Below are positions 25,972 through 41,426 of a stretch of 64,000 nucleotides of DNA, one piece after another. The position numbers and the translations under genes were made by a program. Each line of letters begins with the position of its first letter. Positions within the stretch are counted from its first letter, which is position 1. The notes beneath the pieces were generated by a model that worked only from the letters and a program-made list of their open reading frames with translations, ran no database searches and was not told the origin of the DNA. The DNA comes from Chondrosia reniformis (taxonomy: Eukaryota; Porifera; Demospongiae; Chondrillida; Chondrillidae), in assembly GCA_947172415.1 (NCBI GenBank), contig OX359200.1:3412501-3476500 (forward strand), written 5' to 3'.

Positions 25972-26865
25972 TAGCTTTTGCCCAATTTATCGCATATTTT
26001 TATAAATATATCCCAAAATGTTTGCCAATTATATCCCATAATATCACCTATAGTCTTAGCCTAGTGTTTTGGCCTAATATATCTCTCAGCTCTTCCTTAA
26101 TATATCCAATTATTTACAAATATTGCTTCTTATATACATTAATATATCCCATAGTTTTACCCAATGTCCCCCTTAGTTTTTGTCAAATATATCCCACAGC
26201 TTTTGACGGATATATCCCATAGTATATCCCCTAATTTTGGCCTAATATATCCCACAATTTTGCCTAATATCTCCTATAGTTTTGGATAATAATATCCAAT
26301 GACCAGTATATCCCAAAGTTTTGCCAAATATATTCAACAATTTTAAACCAATATATCCCATAATATTTCCCTTCATGTTTACCCAATATATCCCATAGTT
26401 ATTGCCGAATATATCCCATAGCTTTTGCCCAATTTATCGCATATTTTTATAAATATATCCCAAAATGTTTGCCAATTATATCCCATAATATCACCTATAG
26501 TCTTAGCCTAGTGTTTTGGCCTAATATATCTCTCAGCTCTTCCTTAATATATCCAATTATTTACAAATATTGCTTCTTATATACATTAATATATCCCATA
26601 GTTTTACCCAATGTCCCCCTTAGTTTTTGTCAAATATATCCCACAGCTTTTGACGGATATATCCCATAGTATATCCCCTAATTTTGGCCTAATATATCCC
26701 ACAATTTTGCCTAATATCTCCTATAGTTTTGGATAATAATATCCAATGACCAGTATATCCCAAAGTTTTGCCAAATATATTCAACAATTTTAAACCAATA
26801 TATCCCATAATATTTCCCTTCATGTTTACCCAATATATCCCATAGTTATTGCCGAATATATCCCA
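25972..26865 (-). repeat. 447-bp tandem duplication specific to macro-repeat copy 1
   Basis: The word TAGCTTTTGCCCAATTTATC starts at 25972, 26419 and 26866, exactly 447 bp apart. Copies 2 and 3 show it only twice (42212 and 42659 in copy 2), so they carry one full unit where copy 1 has two. Confidence 0.93.
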
Positions 26866-27706
26866 TAGCTTTTGCCCAATTTATCACATATTTTTATAAA
26901 TATATCCCATAATATTTGCCAAATATATCCCATAATATAACCTATAGTCTTAGCCAAATATATCCCAGTCTTTCTGAATAAATCCCATCGCTTTACAAAT
27001 ATATCCCATAGTTTTGACAAATATATCCCATAGTATATCCCATAATTTTTGTCCTGTATATCCCATAATTTTGACTAAGACATTTCTTGGTTTTTGCAAA
27101 ATATATCCAATGGACCAGTATATCCCATAGGTTAGCCAAATATATCCTATAGTCTTTGCCGAATATATCCCATAAAAGAACCTATAGTGTTTGCCCAATA
27201 TATCTCATAGTTTCTCCAAATATATGCCATATATTTTCAAATAAATCCCATAATTTTGCCAAATATATCCAACCAGGTTTAACCAATAGATACCATAATA
27301 TATCCCATAATTTTGGCCCAATATATCCTATAATGTTTGCCAACTATATCCCGAAATTTCACATATAGTCTTAGCCCAATATTTCCCATAGTTAAGCCCA
27401 ATATATCCCACAGTTTTTCCCAAAGATATCCCATATTTTCCAAATATATCCCATACTTTTTGCTAAATATATCCCATAATTTAACCTATAGTCTTATCCC
27501 AATTTTTTGTCCAAATATATCTCTCAGTTCTTCCTTTATATATCCTTTTATTTACCAGTATATCCCATAATTTTGCAAAATATATCAAACAAATTTTAAC
27601 CAATTTTTCCTATAATTTATTCCATAATTTTGCAAAATATATCCAACTAAATAACCTATAGTCTTAGCCCAATATATCCCATAGTTTTGCAAAATATATC
27701 CCATAG

Positions 27707-27720
27707 TTCTTTGGAATGGG
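27707..27720. other. Polarity-switch junction (site 2, macro-repeat copy 1)
   Basis: Polarity turns from C-forward to G-forward at TTCTTTGGAATGGG, flanked by CCCATAG on the left. The flanks resemble those at 2148-2161, with the same ACTAAATAACCTATAGTC word on the left and CCTAAGACTATAGG plus TTCCAGATATATTTGGC on the right. Confidence 0.88.
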
Positions 27721-30700
27721 GTATATTTAGAAATATATGGGATATAATTGGCAAAAAGTATGGGATATATTTGGCAAAAACTATGGGATATATTGGCCTA
27801 AGACTATAGGTTATATTTCCAGATATATTTGGCAAAAATTATGGGAAATATTTGGAAAAATATGGGATATATTTGTCAAAAAGTATGGGATATATTAGGA
27901 TAAGACTATGGGTTTTTTTATGGGATACATGCGGCAAAAAGCTATGGGATATATTGTGCAAACATTATGGGATATACTGTGGGATATATTTTTCAAAAGC
28001 TATGGCATATATTTGACAAAAATTAAGGGCTATCTTTGGTAAATCTATGGGTTATTTAAAGGATATAATTGGCAAAATTTTTAAATAATTGGTTATATTA
28101 AGTTAAAACTGAGAGATGTATTAGGCAAAAGAATGGGTTATATTGGGCTAAGACTATAGGTTATTTTATGTGATATATTCGGCAAAAACTATGAAATATA
28201 TTAGGCAAAAATTATGAGACATATTATGGCATATATTGGTTTAAAATTGTTGGATATATTTGTAAAACTATGGTATTTAGTCAGAAAGACCATGGGATAA
28301 TATTGGGCAAAACCTATGGGATATATTGGGCTAAGACTACCGGTTATATTATGGGATATATTCGCAAAACCTATGGTATATTGGGCAAAACTTCTGGGAT
28401 ATATTATGGGATATATTGGTTACAAATTGTTGGATATATTTGTCAAAACTATGCGATATAGTGGTCCATTGGATATATTAAGAAAAAACTAAGAAATGTA
28501 TTAGTCAAAATTATGGGACATAAAAGGCAACAATTATGGGATATACTAGGGGATATATTTGACGAAAAACGAAGGGGATATATTTTGTAAAACTATGGGA
28601 TATATTGGGCTAAGACAATAGGTTTTATTATGGGATATATTTGCAAAATTATTGGATATAATTTAAAATTATGATATATTTTTCAAAAATTATTGGATAT
28701 ATTTGGAAAAATTATGGGATATATTTGGAAAAATATGGGATATTTTGGGATATATTGGTTTAAAATTGTTGGATATATTGAAAAAACTATAGGATATACC
28801 AGTCCATTGGATATATTAATTAAAATCTATGGGATATATTAAGTAAAAATTATGAGATATATGAAGCAAAAATTATGGTATATACTATGGGATATAGTTG
28901 TCAAAAGTATGGGATATATTTGACAAAAATAATGTGTATATTGGGTAAAATTATGGGAGATATAATTGGCAATATTTTGAAATAATTGGATATCTTAAGC
29001 AACAACTTCTTCAAAATTTGGGATATATTCGGCAAAAATTATGGGATATATTTGCAAAAACTATGGGATATATTTCCTAAAACTATGGGTATATTTGGAA
29101 AAACCATTGTGTATAATGGGCAAAAACGGATATATTTATAAAAAAATATAAGATATATTTAGTAAAACTATTGAATATATTGGGCTAAGACTATAGGTAA
29201 TATTATGGGATATATTTGGCAAAATTATTGGATATTTTTATTAAGACTACGGTTATATTCGGAAAAACTATGGGATATAATGGGTACAAACTATGGGATA
29301 TATTTGAAAAAATAGGATATATTTGGATAAACTATGGGATATATTGGGCTAAGACTATAGGTGATATTTTGGGATATATTTGAAAAACTATGGTGATATA
29401 TTCGGAAAACCTGTGGGATATATTGGGCAAAAACTATTTGATATATTGGGCTAAAACTAAAGATTATATTATGGGATATACTTGGCAAAAATTATGAGTT
29501 ATATTTGGAAGAAATATGGGATATATTTGGCGAAGACTTTTCATTATATTGGGCTAAGACTATAGGTTATTTTATGGGTTATATTAGATAAAGTTATGGG
29601 ATATATAGGACAAAAATTATGGGATATACTATGGGATATATTTGTCTGAAACTCTGAGATTTATTTGATTAAACTAAGCTGTATATTGGGTAAAAGTATT
29701 TCATATATAATGGGATATAATTGGCAATATTTTTAAATAATTAGATTTATTAAGCAAAAACTGAGGGATGCATGTGGCAAAATTTTGGGATATATTTGCA
29801 CAAACTATGCGATATATTCGGAAACACTATGGGATATATTGGGCAAAAACTATGGGATTTATTGGGCTAAGACTATAGGTTATATTATGGGATATATTTG
29901 AAAAAAACGGTAAATTTTAGCAAAAGCTATGGTAAATACACGGAAAACTATGGGATATAGTGGGCTAAAATTAAGGGTTATATTATGGGAAATATTGGAT
30001 AAACATTGTTGGATATATTTGGCAAAACTATGCGATATACTGCTTCATTGGATATATTAAGCAAAAACTAGGGGATGTATTAGGTTATATGATGGGAAAT
30101 ATTTAGCCAAAATTAATGGATATCGTTGGAAACAATATGGGATATATTTGGCAAAAACTATGGGATACATTGGGCTAAGACTACAGGTTATTTAGTGGGA
30201 TATATTCGGCCAAAAGTAAGGGATATATTGGGCAAAAATTATGAAATATATTATGGGATAAAATTGGTTAAAAATTGTTTGATATATTTTGCAAAACTAT
30301 GGGATTTACTGGTCCATTGGATATATTAAGCAAAAACTAAGGGATGTCTTAGGAAAAATTTTGGGATATGGAAAGCTAAAATTATGGGATATACTATGGA
30401 TATATTTGACAAAAACCTAAAGGGATATATTTGTAAAACTCTTGGATTTATTCAGAAAAACTATGGGATATATTGGGCTTTGAATATAGGTTATAGGTTA
30501 TTGGGATATATTTGAAAAACATTATGCGATATATTTGGAAACAATATGCGATAAATTGGGAAAAAGCTATAGGATATAATGTGCTAAGACTATAGGTTAT
30601 TTTAAAGGATATATTAAGCAAAAACTATGGGATATATTTGGCAAACATTATGGAATGCATTGTCAAAAACTATGGGATATATTCGGAAAAACTATGGGAT

Positions 30701-33700
30701 ATATTGGGCAAAAACTATGGGATATATTTGGCAAATATAGGATATGCTTGGCAATAACCGTGGTATATGAAGGGCTACGACTATAGGTGATTTTATGGGA
30801 TATATTTGGCGAACACTATGGGATATACTGGTCAATTGGATACATTAAGCAAAAACTAAGGGATATATTAGGCAAAATTATGGGATAAATAGGGCAAAAA
30901 TTGTGGTATATACTATGGGATATATTTGGTAAAAGCTATGGGATATATTTGCCTAAAACTAAGAGGATGATGGGTAAAATTATGGGATATATTATGGGAT
31001 ATAATTGGCAATATTTTTAAATAATAGGTTATATAAAGCAAAAACTGAGGGATATATCAGGCAAAATTATGGGATATATTTTGAAAAAATTATGGGATAT
31101 ATTTTCAAAACCATGGGATTTATTTGGAATAACTATGGGATATATTTGGCAAAAACTATAGGATATATTGGGCTCAGACCATAAGTTAAAGTGTGGAATT
31201 TATTTGGTAAAAACTATTAGATATATTGGTCTAATACTATAGATAAAATTTTGGGATGTATTCGGCCAAAACTATGGGATATATTTGGCAAAATTATGGG
31301 ATATACGGGTCCATTGGATATATTAAGCAAAAACTAAGGGATGTCTTAGGCAAAATTAAGGGAATATGCAGGGAAAAAATTATGGGATACTCTAGCGGAT
31401 ATATTTGTCAAAAGCTATGGGATATATCTGACAAAAACTAAGGAGATATATTATGGAATATAAAAGGCAATATTTATAAATAATTGGATATATTAAGGAA
31501 GAACTGAGAGATATACTAGGTCAAAAAATTGGGCTAAGACTAAAGGTTAAATTATGGGATACATTTAGCAAAACTTATGGGATATATTTGGAAAAATTTG
31601 GGATATCTTTGGCAAAAACTGTTGGATATATTGGGCAAAACTGTAGGATATATTGGGCTAAGACTATAGGTGATATTTCGGGATATAGTTGGCAAAAATT
31701 ATGGGATATATAATGGTATATATTGGTTAAAAATTGTTGCATATATTTGTCAAAACTGTGGGATATACTGGTCCATTGGATATATTAAGCTAAAACTAAG
31801 GGATGGATTAGGCAAATATGAGATATATAGGAGAAAAATCATGGGATATACTAAGGGATATATTATTCAAAAGCTATGGGATATATTTGTTAAAAGCTAT
31901 GGGATATATTTACCTAAAACTAAGGGATATATTGGGTAAAATTATGGGAGTTATTATGGGATATAATTGGCAATATTTTTAAATTATTGGATAAATTAAG
32001 CAACAACCGAGGGATATTTTGGGCAAAATAATGGGATAGATTAGGCAAAAATTATGGGATATATTTGCAAAAATAATGGGATATATTCGGAAAAACTATT
32101 GCATATATTGAGCTAAAATTTGGGATATATTGGGCTAAGATAATAGATAATTTTATGGGATGTTTTCGGCAAAAACAATGGGATATATTTTCCAAAACTA
32201 TGGGATATACTGGTCCAGTGGATATATTAAGCAAAAACTAAGGGATGTCTTAGGCAAAATTATGGGATATACTGGAAACAATTATGGGATATACGATGGG
32301 ATATATTTGTCAAAAGCTATGGGATTTATTTGACAAAAAATGTATGGGCATATTGGGAAAAGCTATGGGATGTATTATGGTATATAATAGGCAATATTTT
32401 TAAATAATTGGATATATTAAGGTAAAAACAGGAGTATATATTAGCCCAAAAATGGGGCTAAGACTATAGGTAATATTATGAAATATAATTAGAAAAAATT
32501 ATGGGATATATTTGGAAATGTATGGGATATATTTGGCAAAAATTAAGGGATATATTTGGCAAAAACTATGGGATATATTGGCCTAAGACTATAGGTGATA
32601 TTTCCGGATATATTTGGCAGAAATTATGGGATATATTTGGAAAAATATGGGATATATTTGGCAAAAAGTATGGGACATATTGGGATAAGACTATAGGTTA
32701 TTTCATGGGATATATGCGGCCAAAACTATGGGATATATTGCACAAAATTATGGGATATACAATGGGATATATTTTTCAAAAGCTATGGGATATATTTGAC
32801 AAACACTAAGGGCTATCTTTGGTAAATCTATGGGTTATTTAAGGGATAATATTGGCAATATTTTTAAATAATTGGATATATAAACTTAAACTGAGGGATA
32901 TATTAGGCAAAATTATGGGTTATATTGGGCTAAGACTATAGGTTATTTCATGTGATATATTCGACAAAAACTATGGGATATATTAGGCAAAAATTAAGGG
33001 AGATATTATGGCCTATATTGGTTTAAAATTGTTGGATATATTTGTAAAACTATGGGATTTATTCAGAAAGACCATGGGATAATTTGGGCAAAAACAATGG
33101 GATATATTGGGCTAAGACTATAGGTTATTTTATGGGATATACTTGGAAAAATATATGGGATATATTTGGAAAAATAGGTGATATATTGGGTAAAAATATA
33201 TTATATATATTTTGGGATATATTGGTTTAAAATTGTTGGATATATTTGGCAAAGCTATGGGATATACTAGTCCATTGGATATATTAATTAAAATCTATGG
33301 GATATATTAAGCAAAAATTATGAGATATATAAAGAAAAATTATGGTAGATACTATGGGATATAGTCGTCAAAATGTATGGGATATATTTGACAAAAAATA
33401 ATGTGTATATTGGGTAAAATTATGGGATATAATATGGGATATAATTGGCAATATTTTGAAAAAATTGGATATCTTAAGCAACAACTTATTCAAAATTTTG
33501 GGATATATTCACCAAAAATTATGGGATATATTTGTAAAAACTTTGGTATATATTTCCTAAACCTTTGGGTATATTTGGAAAAACCATTGGATATAATGGG
33601 CAAAAACAGATATATTTAGAAAAAATATGATATATTTGGAAAAATATGGGATATATTTGGCTAAGACTATAGGTGATATTATGGGATATATTTGGCAAAA

Positions 33701-36700
33701 TTATGGGATATATTTGTTAAGACTACTGGTATATTCGGAAAAACTATGGGATATAATGGGTAAAAACTAATGGATATATTTGAAAAAAATTGGATATATT
33801 TAGATTAACTTTGGGATATATTGGGCTAAGACTATAGGTGATATTTTGGGATATATTTGAAAAACTATGGTGATATATTCGGAAAATGTGTGGGATATAT
33901 TGGGCAAAAACTATGGGATATATTGGGCTTAGACAATAGATTATATTATGGGATACACTTAGCAAAAATTATGAGTTATATTTGGAAGAAATATGGGATA
34001 TATTTGGGGAAGACTTTTCCTAATATTTGGCTAAGACTATAGGTTATTTTATGGGTTATATTAGATAAAATTATGGGATATATAGGACAAATATTATGGG
34101 ATATACTATGGAATATATTTTTCCAAAGCTCTGGGATTTATTTGACAAAAACTAAGGTGTATATTGGGTAAAACTATTTCATATATTATGGGATATAATT
34201 GGCAATATTTTTAAATAATTGGATATATTAAGCAAAACTGAGATATATTTGGCAAAATTATGGGATATATTTGCAAAAACTATTGGATATATTCGGAAAC
34301 ACCATGGGATATATTGGGAAAAACTATGGGATTTATTGGGCTAAGACTATAGGTTATATTATGGGATATATTTGGCAAAAATCATGGTAAATATTAGCAA
34401 AAACTATGGGATATATTCGGAAAAACTATGGGATATATTGGTTTAAGACTCTAAATAATTTTATGGGTTGTATTCGGGAAAAACTAGGGGATATAGTGGG
34501 CTAAAATTATGGGTTATATTATGGGATATATTGGTTAAACATTGTTGGATATATTTGACAAAACTATGGGATATACTGCTCCATTGGATATATTAAGCAA
34601 AAACTAGGAGATGTTTTAGGTAAAATTATGGGATATATTGGGCAAAAATTATGGGATATACTTGCAAAAACTATGAGATATATTCGGAAAAACTATGGAA
34701 TATATTGGGCTAAAATTTTAGGTTTTTTATGTAATATATTCGGCAAAGGCTATGGGATATATTTGGAAAAACTATGGGATATACTGGTCCATTGTATATA
34801 TTTTGCAAAAACTAAGGGATATTCTAGGCAAAATGTTCGGATATACAGGGTCAACATTATGGGATATACTATGGGATATATTTGTCGAAAGCTATGGGAT
34901 ATATTTGTAAAACTATGGGATTTATTCAGAAAGATTTATGAGATATATAGGGCAGAAACTATGAGATATATTGGGCTAAGACAATAGGTTATATTATGGG
35001 ATATATTTGGCAAACATTATGGGATATATTTATAAAAATATGCGATAAATTGGGCAAAAGCTATGGGATATATAGGGCTAAGAATATAGGTTATTTTATG
35101 GGATATATTCGGCAAAAACTATGGGATATATTGGGTAAATATTATGGGAAATATTATGATATATTGGTTTAAAATTTTTGAATATATTTGGCAAAACTTT
35201 GGGATATACTGGTCCATTGGATATATTAATCAAAAACTATGGGATATATTAGGCAAAATATTGGGATATGTAGGGCAAACATTAGGGGATATACTATTGG
35301 ATATATTCGTCAAAAGCTATGGGATATATTTGACAAAAAATAAGGAGTATATTGGGTAAAATAATGTGATATATTATGGGATATAATTGGCAATATTTTT
35401 AAATAATTGGATATATTAAGTAAAAACTGAGGGATACATTAGGCAAAATTATGGGAGATATTTGGAAAATATTATGAGATATATTTGCAACACTATGGGA
35501 TATTTTGGCCTAAACTATATGTTAAAGTATGGGATATATTTGGCAAAAATTATGGGAATTGTTTAGTAAAATATGGGATATATTTGGCAAAAACTATGGG
35601 ATATATTGGTATAATACTATAGATAATTTTATGAGATGTGTTCGGCAAAAACTATGGGATATATTTGGCAAAATTATGGGATATACTGTTCCATTGAATA
35701 TATTAAGCAAAACCTAAGGGATGTCTTAGTCAAAATTATGGGAGTTATATTGCAAAAATTATGGGATATACTATGGGATATATTTGTCAACAACTATGTA
35801 ATATGTTAGACAAAACTAAGGGGTATTTTGGGTAAATCTAAGGGATATTTATGGGATATAATTGACAAATTTTTAAATAATTGGATATCTTAAGCAAAAA
35901 CTGAGGATTATATAAGGACAAAATTAATGGGATATATTATGGGATATATTGGTAAAAAATTGTTGTTTATATTTGGCAAGACTCTGGTCCATTGGATATA
36001 TTAAGATAAAACTAAGGGATATATTATGCAAAATTATAGGATATTCATAGGGCAAAAATTATGGGATATTCTATGGGATATTTTTGCTAAAAGCTATGGG
36101 ATATATTTGCCAAAAACTAAGGGGTAGAGTGGGTAAAATTTTGGGATATATTATGGGTTATAATGGGCAATATTTTTAAATTAGTGGATATATTTGCGAA
36201 AATAATGGGATATATATTCGGAAAAACTATTGGACGTATTGGGCAAAAACTCTGGGATATATTGGGCCAAGACTATAAGTTAAAGTATGGGATATATTTG
36301 GCTAAAATTATGGGATATATTTGGAAAAATAATGGGATATATTAAGAAAAACTATTGGATATATTGAGCAAAATTTGGGATATATTGGTCTAAGACTATA
36401 GATAATTTTATAGGATGTATTTGGCAAAAATTATGTGATATATTTTGCAAAACTATGGGATATACTAGTCCATTGAATATAGTATGCAAAAACTAAGGAT
36501 GTCTTAGGCAAAATTATGGGATATTCTATGGAATGTATTTGGTAAAAGCTATGGGATATATTTGCCAAAAATTAAAGGGGTATATGGGGTAAAATTATGG
36601 GATATATTATGGGATATAATTGGCAATATTTTAAATATTAGGATATATAAGGCAAAAACTGAGGGATATATTTTTAAAATTATGGGATATATTTGCAAAA

Positions 36701-39700
36701 ACTATGGGATTTATTTGGAAAAACTATGGGTTGTATTTGGCAAAAACTATCGGATGTATTGGGTAAGAACATAAGTTAAAGTATGGAATTTATTTGGCAA
36801 AAACTATGGGATATATTGGTCTAATACTATTGATAAAATTATGGGATGCATTCTGCAAAAACTATGGGATATATTTGGTAAAATTATGGGATATTCTGGT
36901 CCATAGGATATATTAAGCAAAAACTAAGGGATGTCTTAGGCAAAATTATGGGATATACAGGGAAAAATTATGTATACTCTAAAGGACATAGTTGTTGAAA
37001 GCTATGAGATATATTTGACAAAAACGAAGGGGCGCAATGGGGAAAACTATTGGATATATTATGGAATACAATAGGCAATATTTATAAATAATTGGATATA
37101 TTAAGGAAGAACTGAGAGATATATAAGGCCAAAAAATTGAGCTAGGACTATAGGTTAAATTATGGGAAACAATTAGCAAAAATTATGAGATAAATTAGGA
37201 AAAATATGGGATATCTTTGGCAAAAACTATGGGATAAATTGGGCAAAACTATGGGATATATTGGGCTAAGACTATAGGTGATATTTTGGGATATAGTTGC
37301 CAAAAATTATGGGATATATTGGGCAAAAATTATGGGATAGATTATGGTATATATTGGTTAAAAATTGTTGGATATATTTGTCAAAACTCTGAGATATATT
37401 GGTCCATTGGATATATTAAGCTAAAACTAAGGGATGGATTAGGCAGATATGGGATATATAGGGGAAAATTCATGGGATATACTAACCAATATATTTTTCA
37501 AAAGCTATGGGATATATTTGTTATAAGCTATGGGATATATTTGCCTACAACTAAGGGGTATATTGGGTAAGATTATGGGATATATTATGGGATATAATTG
37601 GCAATATTTTTAAATTATTGGCTATATTGAGCAACAATCGAGGAATATTTTAGGCAAATTATGGGATAGATTAGGCAAAAATTATGGGATATATTTGTAA
37701 AAATAATGGGATATATTCGGAAAAACTTTTGGATATATTGAGCAAAAAATTGGGATGTATTGGGCTAAGAATATAAATAATTTTATGGGATGTATTCGGC
37801 AAAAACTATGTGCTATATTTTGCAAAACTATAGTATATACTGGTCCATGGGATATATTAAGCAAAAATTTATGGATGTCTTAGGCAAAATTATTGGATCT
37901 ATTGGAAAAAAATTGTGGAATATACTACGGGATATATTTTTCAAAAGCTATGGCATATATTTGACAAAAATTGAGGAGCATATTGGGTAAAACTATGGGA
38001 TGTATTATGGGATATAATAGGCAATATTTTTAAATAATTGGATATATTAAGGAAAAAACAGGGGATATATTAGCCAAAAAATGGGGCTAATATTATAGGT
38101 TATTTTATGGGATATATTTGGTAAAAGTTATGGGATATATTTGGAAAAATATGGGATATACTTGGCATAAAGTATGGGATAAATTGGGATATGACTATTG
38201 GTTATTTTATGGGATATATGTGGCAAAAAGTAAGGGATATATTGCATAAAAATTTTGGGATATCCTATGGGATACATTTTTCAAAAACTATGGGATATAT
38301 TAGGCAAAAGTTATGGGACATATTATGGCATATATTGGTTTAAAATTGTTGGATATATTTGTAAAACTATGGGATTTATTCAGAAAGACCATGGGATAAT
38401 ATTGGGCAAAACTATGGGATATATTGGGCTAAGACTATAGGTTATATGATGGGATATATTTGGCAAACTTATGATATATTTGAAAAAATATAAGATATAT
38501 TCGCAAAAACTATGATATATTGGGCAAATATTTTGGGATGTATTATGGGATATATTGGTTAAAAATTGTTGGATATATGTGGCAAAACTATGGGAAATAT
38601 TGGTCTATTGGATATATTAATTAAAATCTATGGGATATATTAAGTAAAAATTATGAGATATATAAAGCAAAAATTTTGGTTTATACAATGGAGTATAGTG
38701 TCAAAAGGTATGGGATATATTTGAAAAAATAATAGGTATATTGGATAAAATTATGGGAGATATAATTGGCAATATTTTGAAATAATTGGATATATTAAGC
38801 AAAGACTTATTCGAAATTTTGGGATATATTCGGCAAACATTATAGGATATATTTGCAAAAACTATGGGATATATTTCCTAAAACTTTGGGTATATTTCGA
38901 AAAACAATTGGATATAATGGGCAAAAACGGATATATTTATAAAAAATATGATATATTTGGAAAAACTATGGGCTAAGACTATAGGTGATATTATGGGATA
39001 AATTTGGCAAAAAATTATGGTATATATTTATTAAGACTACGGGTATATTCGAAAAACTATGGCATATATTTGGCTAAGACAATAGATTATATTATGGGAT
39101 ATACTTGGCAAACATTATGAGTTATATTTGGAAGAAATATGGGATATATTTGGCGAAGACTCTTCCTAATATTGGGCTATAACTATAGGTTATTTTATGG
39201 GTTATATTAGATAAAATTATGGGATATATAGGAGAGAAATTATGAGATATACTATGGGATATATTTGTCCGAAGCTCTGGGATTTATTTGACTAAAACTA
39301 AGCTGTATATTGGGTAAAACTATTTCATATATTATGGGATTTAATTGGCAATATTTTTAAATAATTGGATTTATTAAGCAAAAACTGAGGGATACATTTG
39401 GCAAAATTATGAGATATATTTGCAAAAACTATGCGATATATTCGGAAACACTATGGGATATATTGGGAAAAACTATGGGATTTATTGGGCTAAGACTATA
39501 GGTTATATTATGGGATATATTTGGCAAAATTTTTGGTAAATATTATCGAAAACTATGGGATATATTCGGAAAACTATGGGATATATTGGTTAAAGACTAT
39601 AAATATTTTAATGGGTTATATTCAACAAAAACTATGGGATATATTGGGCAAACATTAAGGGATATATTCGGAAAAACTATGGGATATATTGGGCTAAGAC

Positions 39701-41426
39701 TAGTGGGTTATTTTATTGGATATATTCGGCAAACACTATGGGAAATATTGGGTAAAAATTATGGAAATATTATGGGATATATTGGTTTAAAATTGTTCAA
39801 TATATTTGGTAAAACTCTGGGATATACTGGTCCATTGGATATATTAAGATAAAACTAAGGGATATATTAGGCAAAATTATGGGATAAATAGGGCTAAAAT
39901 TGTGGGATATACTATGGGATATATTTGGTAAAAGCTATGGGATATATTTGGAATAACTATGGGATATATTTGTCAAAAACTCTAGGATATATTGGGGTAA
40001 GACCATAAGTTAAAGTATGGAATTTATTTGGCAAAAACTATGGGATATATTGGTCTAATACTATAAATAAAATTATGGGATGTATTCGGCAAAAAGTATG
40101 AGAATTATTTGGTAAAATTATGGGATATACTGGTCCAATGGTTATATTAAGCAAAAAGTAAGGGATGTCTTAGGCAAAATTATGGGATATACAGGGAAAA
40201 ATTATGGTATACTCTAAGGAGATATATTTGTCGAAAGCTATGAGATATATCTAACAAAAACAAAGGGGCGTAATGGGTAAAACTATGGGATATATTATGG
40301 AATATAATAGGCAATATTTATAAATAATTGGATATATTAAGGAAGAACTGAGAGATATATAAGGCCCAAAAATTGAGCCAAGACTATAGGTTAAATTATG
40401 GGATACATTTGGCAAAAATTATGGGATATATTGGGTAAAACTATGGGATATATTGGGCTAAGACTATAGGTGATATTTTGGGATATAGTTGGCAAAAATT
40501 ATGGGATATAGTGAGCAAAAATTATGGGATATAATATGGAATATATTGGTTAAAAATTGTTTGATATATTTGTCAAAACTCTGGGATATACTCGTCCATT
40601 GGATATATTAAGCTAAAACTAAGGGATGGATTAGGCAAATATGGGATATATAGGGGAAAAATCATGGGATATACTAACCGATATATTTTTCAAAAGCTAT
40701 GGGATATTTGTTAAAAGCTATGGGATATATTTGCTTAAAACTAAGTGGTATATTGGGTAAAATTATGGGATATATTATGGGATATAATTGGCAATATATT
40801 TCTATAATTGGATATATTAAGCAACAACCGAGGAATATTTTAGGCAAAATTATGGGATAGATTAGGCAAAAATTATGGGATATATTTTGCAAAACTATTG
40901 GATATACTGGTCCATGGGATATATTAAGCAAAAACTAAGGGATGTCTTAGGCAAAATTATTGGATCTACTGGAAAAACATGGGATATGCTATGGGATATA
41001 TTTGTAAAAAGCTATGGGATTTATTTGACAAAAATGAGGGGCATATTGGGTAAAACTATGGGATGTATTATAGGATATAATAGGCAATATTTTTAAATAA
41101 TTGGATATATTAAGGAAAAAACAGGGAGATATATTAGCCCAAAAATGAGGCTTAGACAATAGGCTATATTATGGGATATATTTGGAAAAATATGGGATAT
41201 ATTTGGCAAAAATTATGGGATATATTGGGATAAGACTATAGGTTATTTTATGGGATATGTGCGGCCAAAAATACGGGGTAAATTGCGCAAAAATAATGGG
41301 ATATACTATGGGATATATTTTTCAAAAGCTATGGCATCTATTTGACAAAAACTAAGGGCTATCTTTGGTAAATCTTTAGGTTATTTAAGGGATATAATTG
41401 GCAATATATTGAAATAATTGGATATA
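27713..41426 (+). repeat. Polar satellite, block 6 (G-strand forward)
   Basis: 13.7 kb of satellite with the G-rich strand on plus. From 32047 it is the right arm of the inverted duplication. Between 27713 and 32046 it is the G-forward half of the loop. The order of units just after 27713 matches that after 2153. No host gene was recognised. Confidence 0.95.

Larger units (their letters stand above)
15478..27712 (-). repeat. Polar satellite, block 5 (C-strand forward)
   Basis: 12.2 kb of satellite with the C-rich strand on plus. Positions 15478-25266 belong to the left inverted-duplication arm. Positions 25267-27712 are the first part of macro-repeat copy 1. The words ATCCAATGGACCAG and AAAATATTGCCAATTATATC recur at roughly 300-900-bp intervals, showing a loose higher-order organisation. 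Two large local tandem duplications are listed separately. No host gene was recognised. Confidence 0.95.

Noticed and set aside
27713-41426. Telomere-like or G-quadruplex array because GGG recurs every unit
   Set aside because: GGG triplets are about 19 nt apart, too far for stable intramolecular quadruplexes, and the unit does not resemble known telomere repeats.
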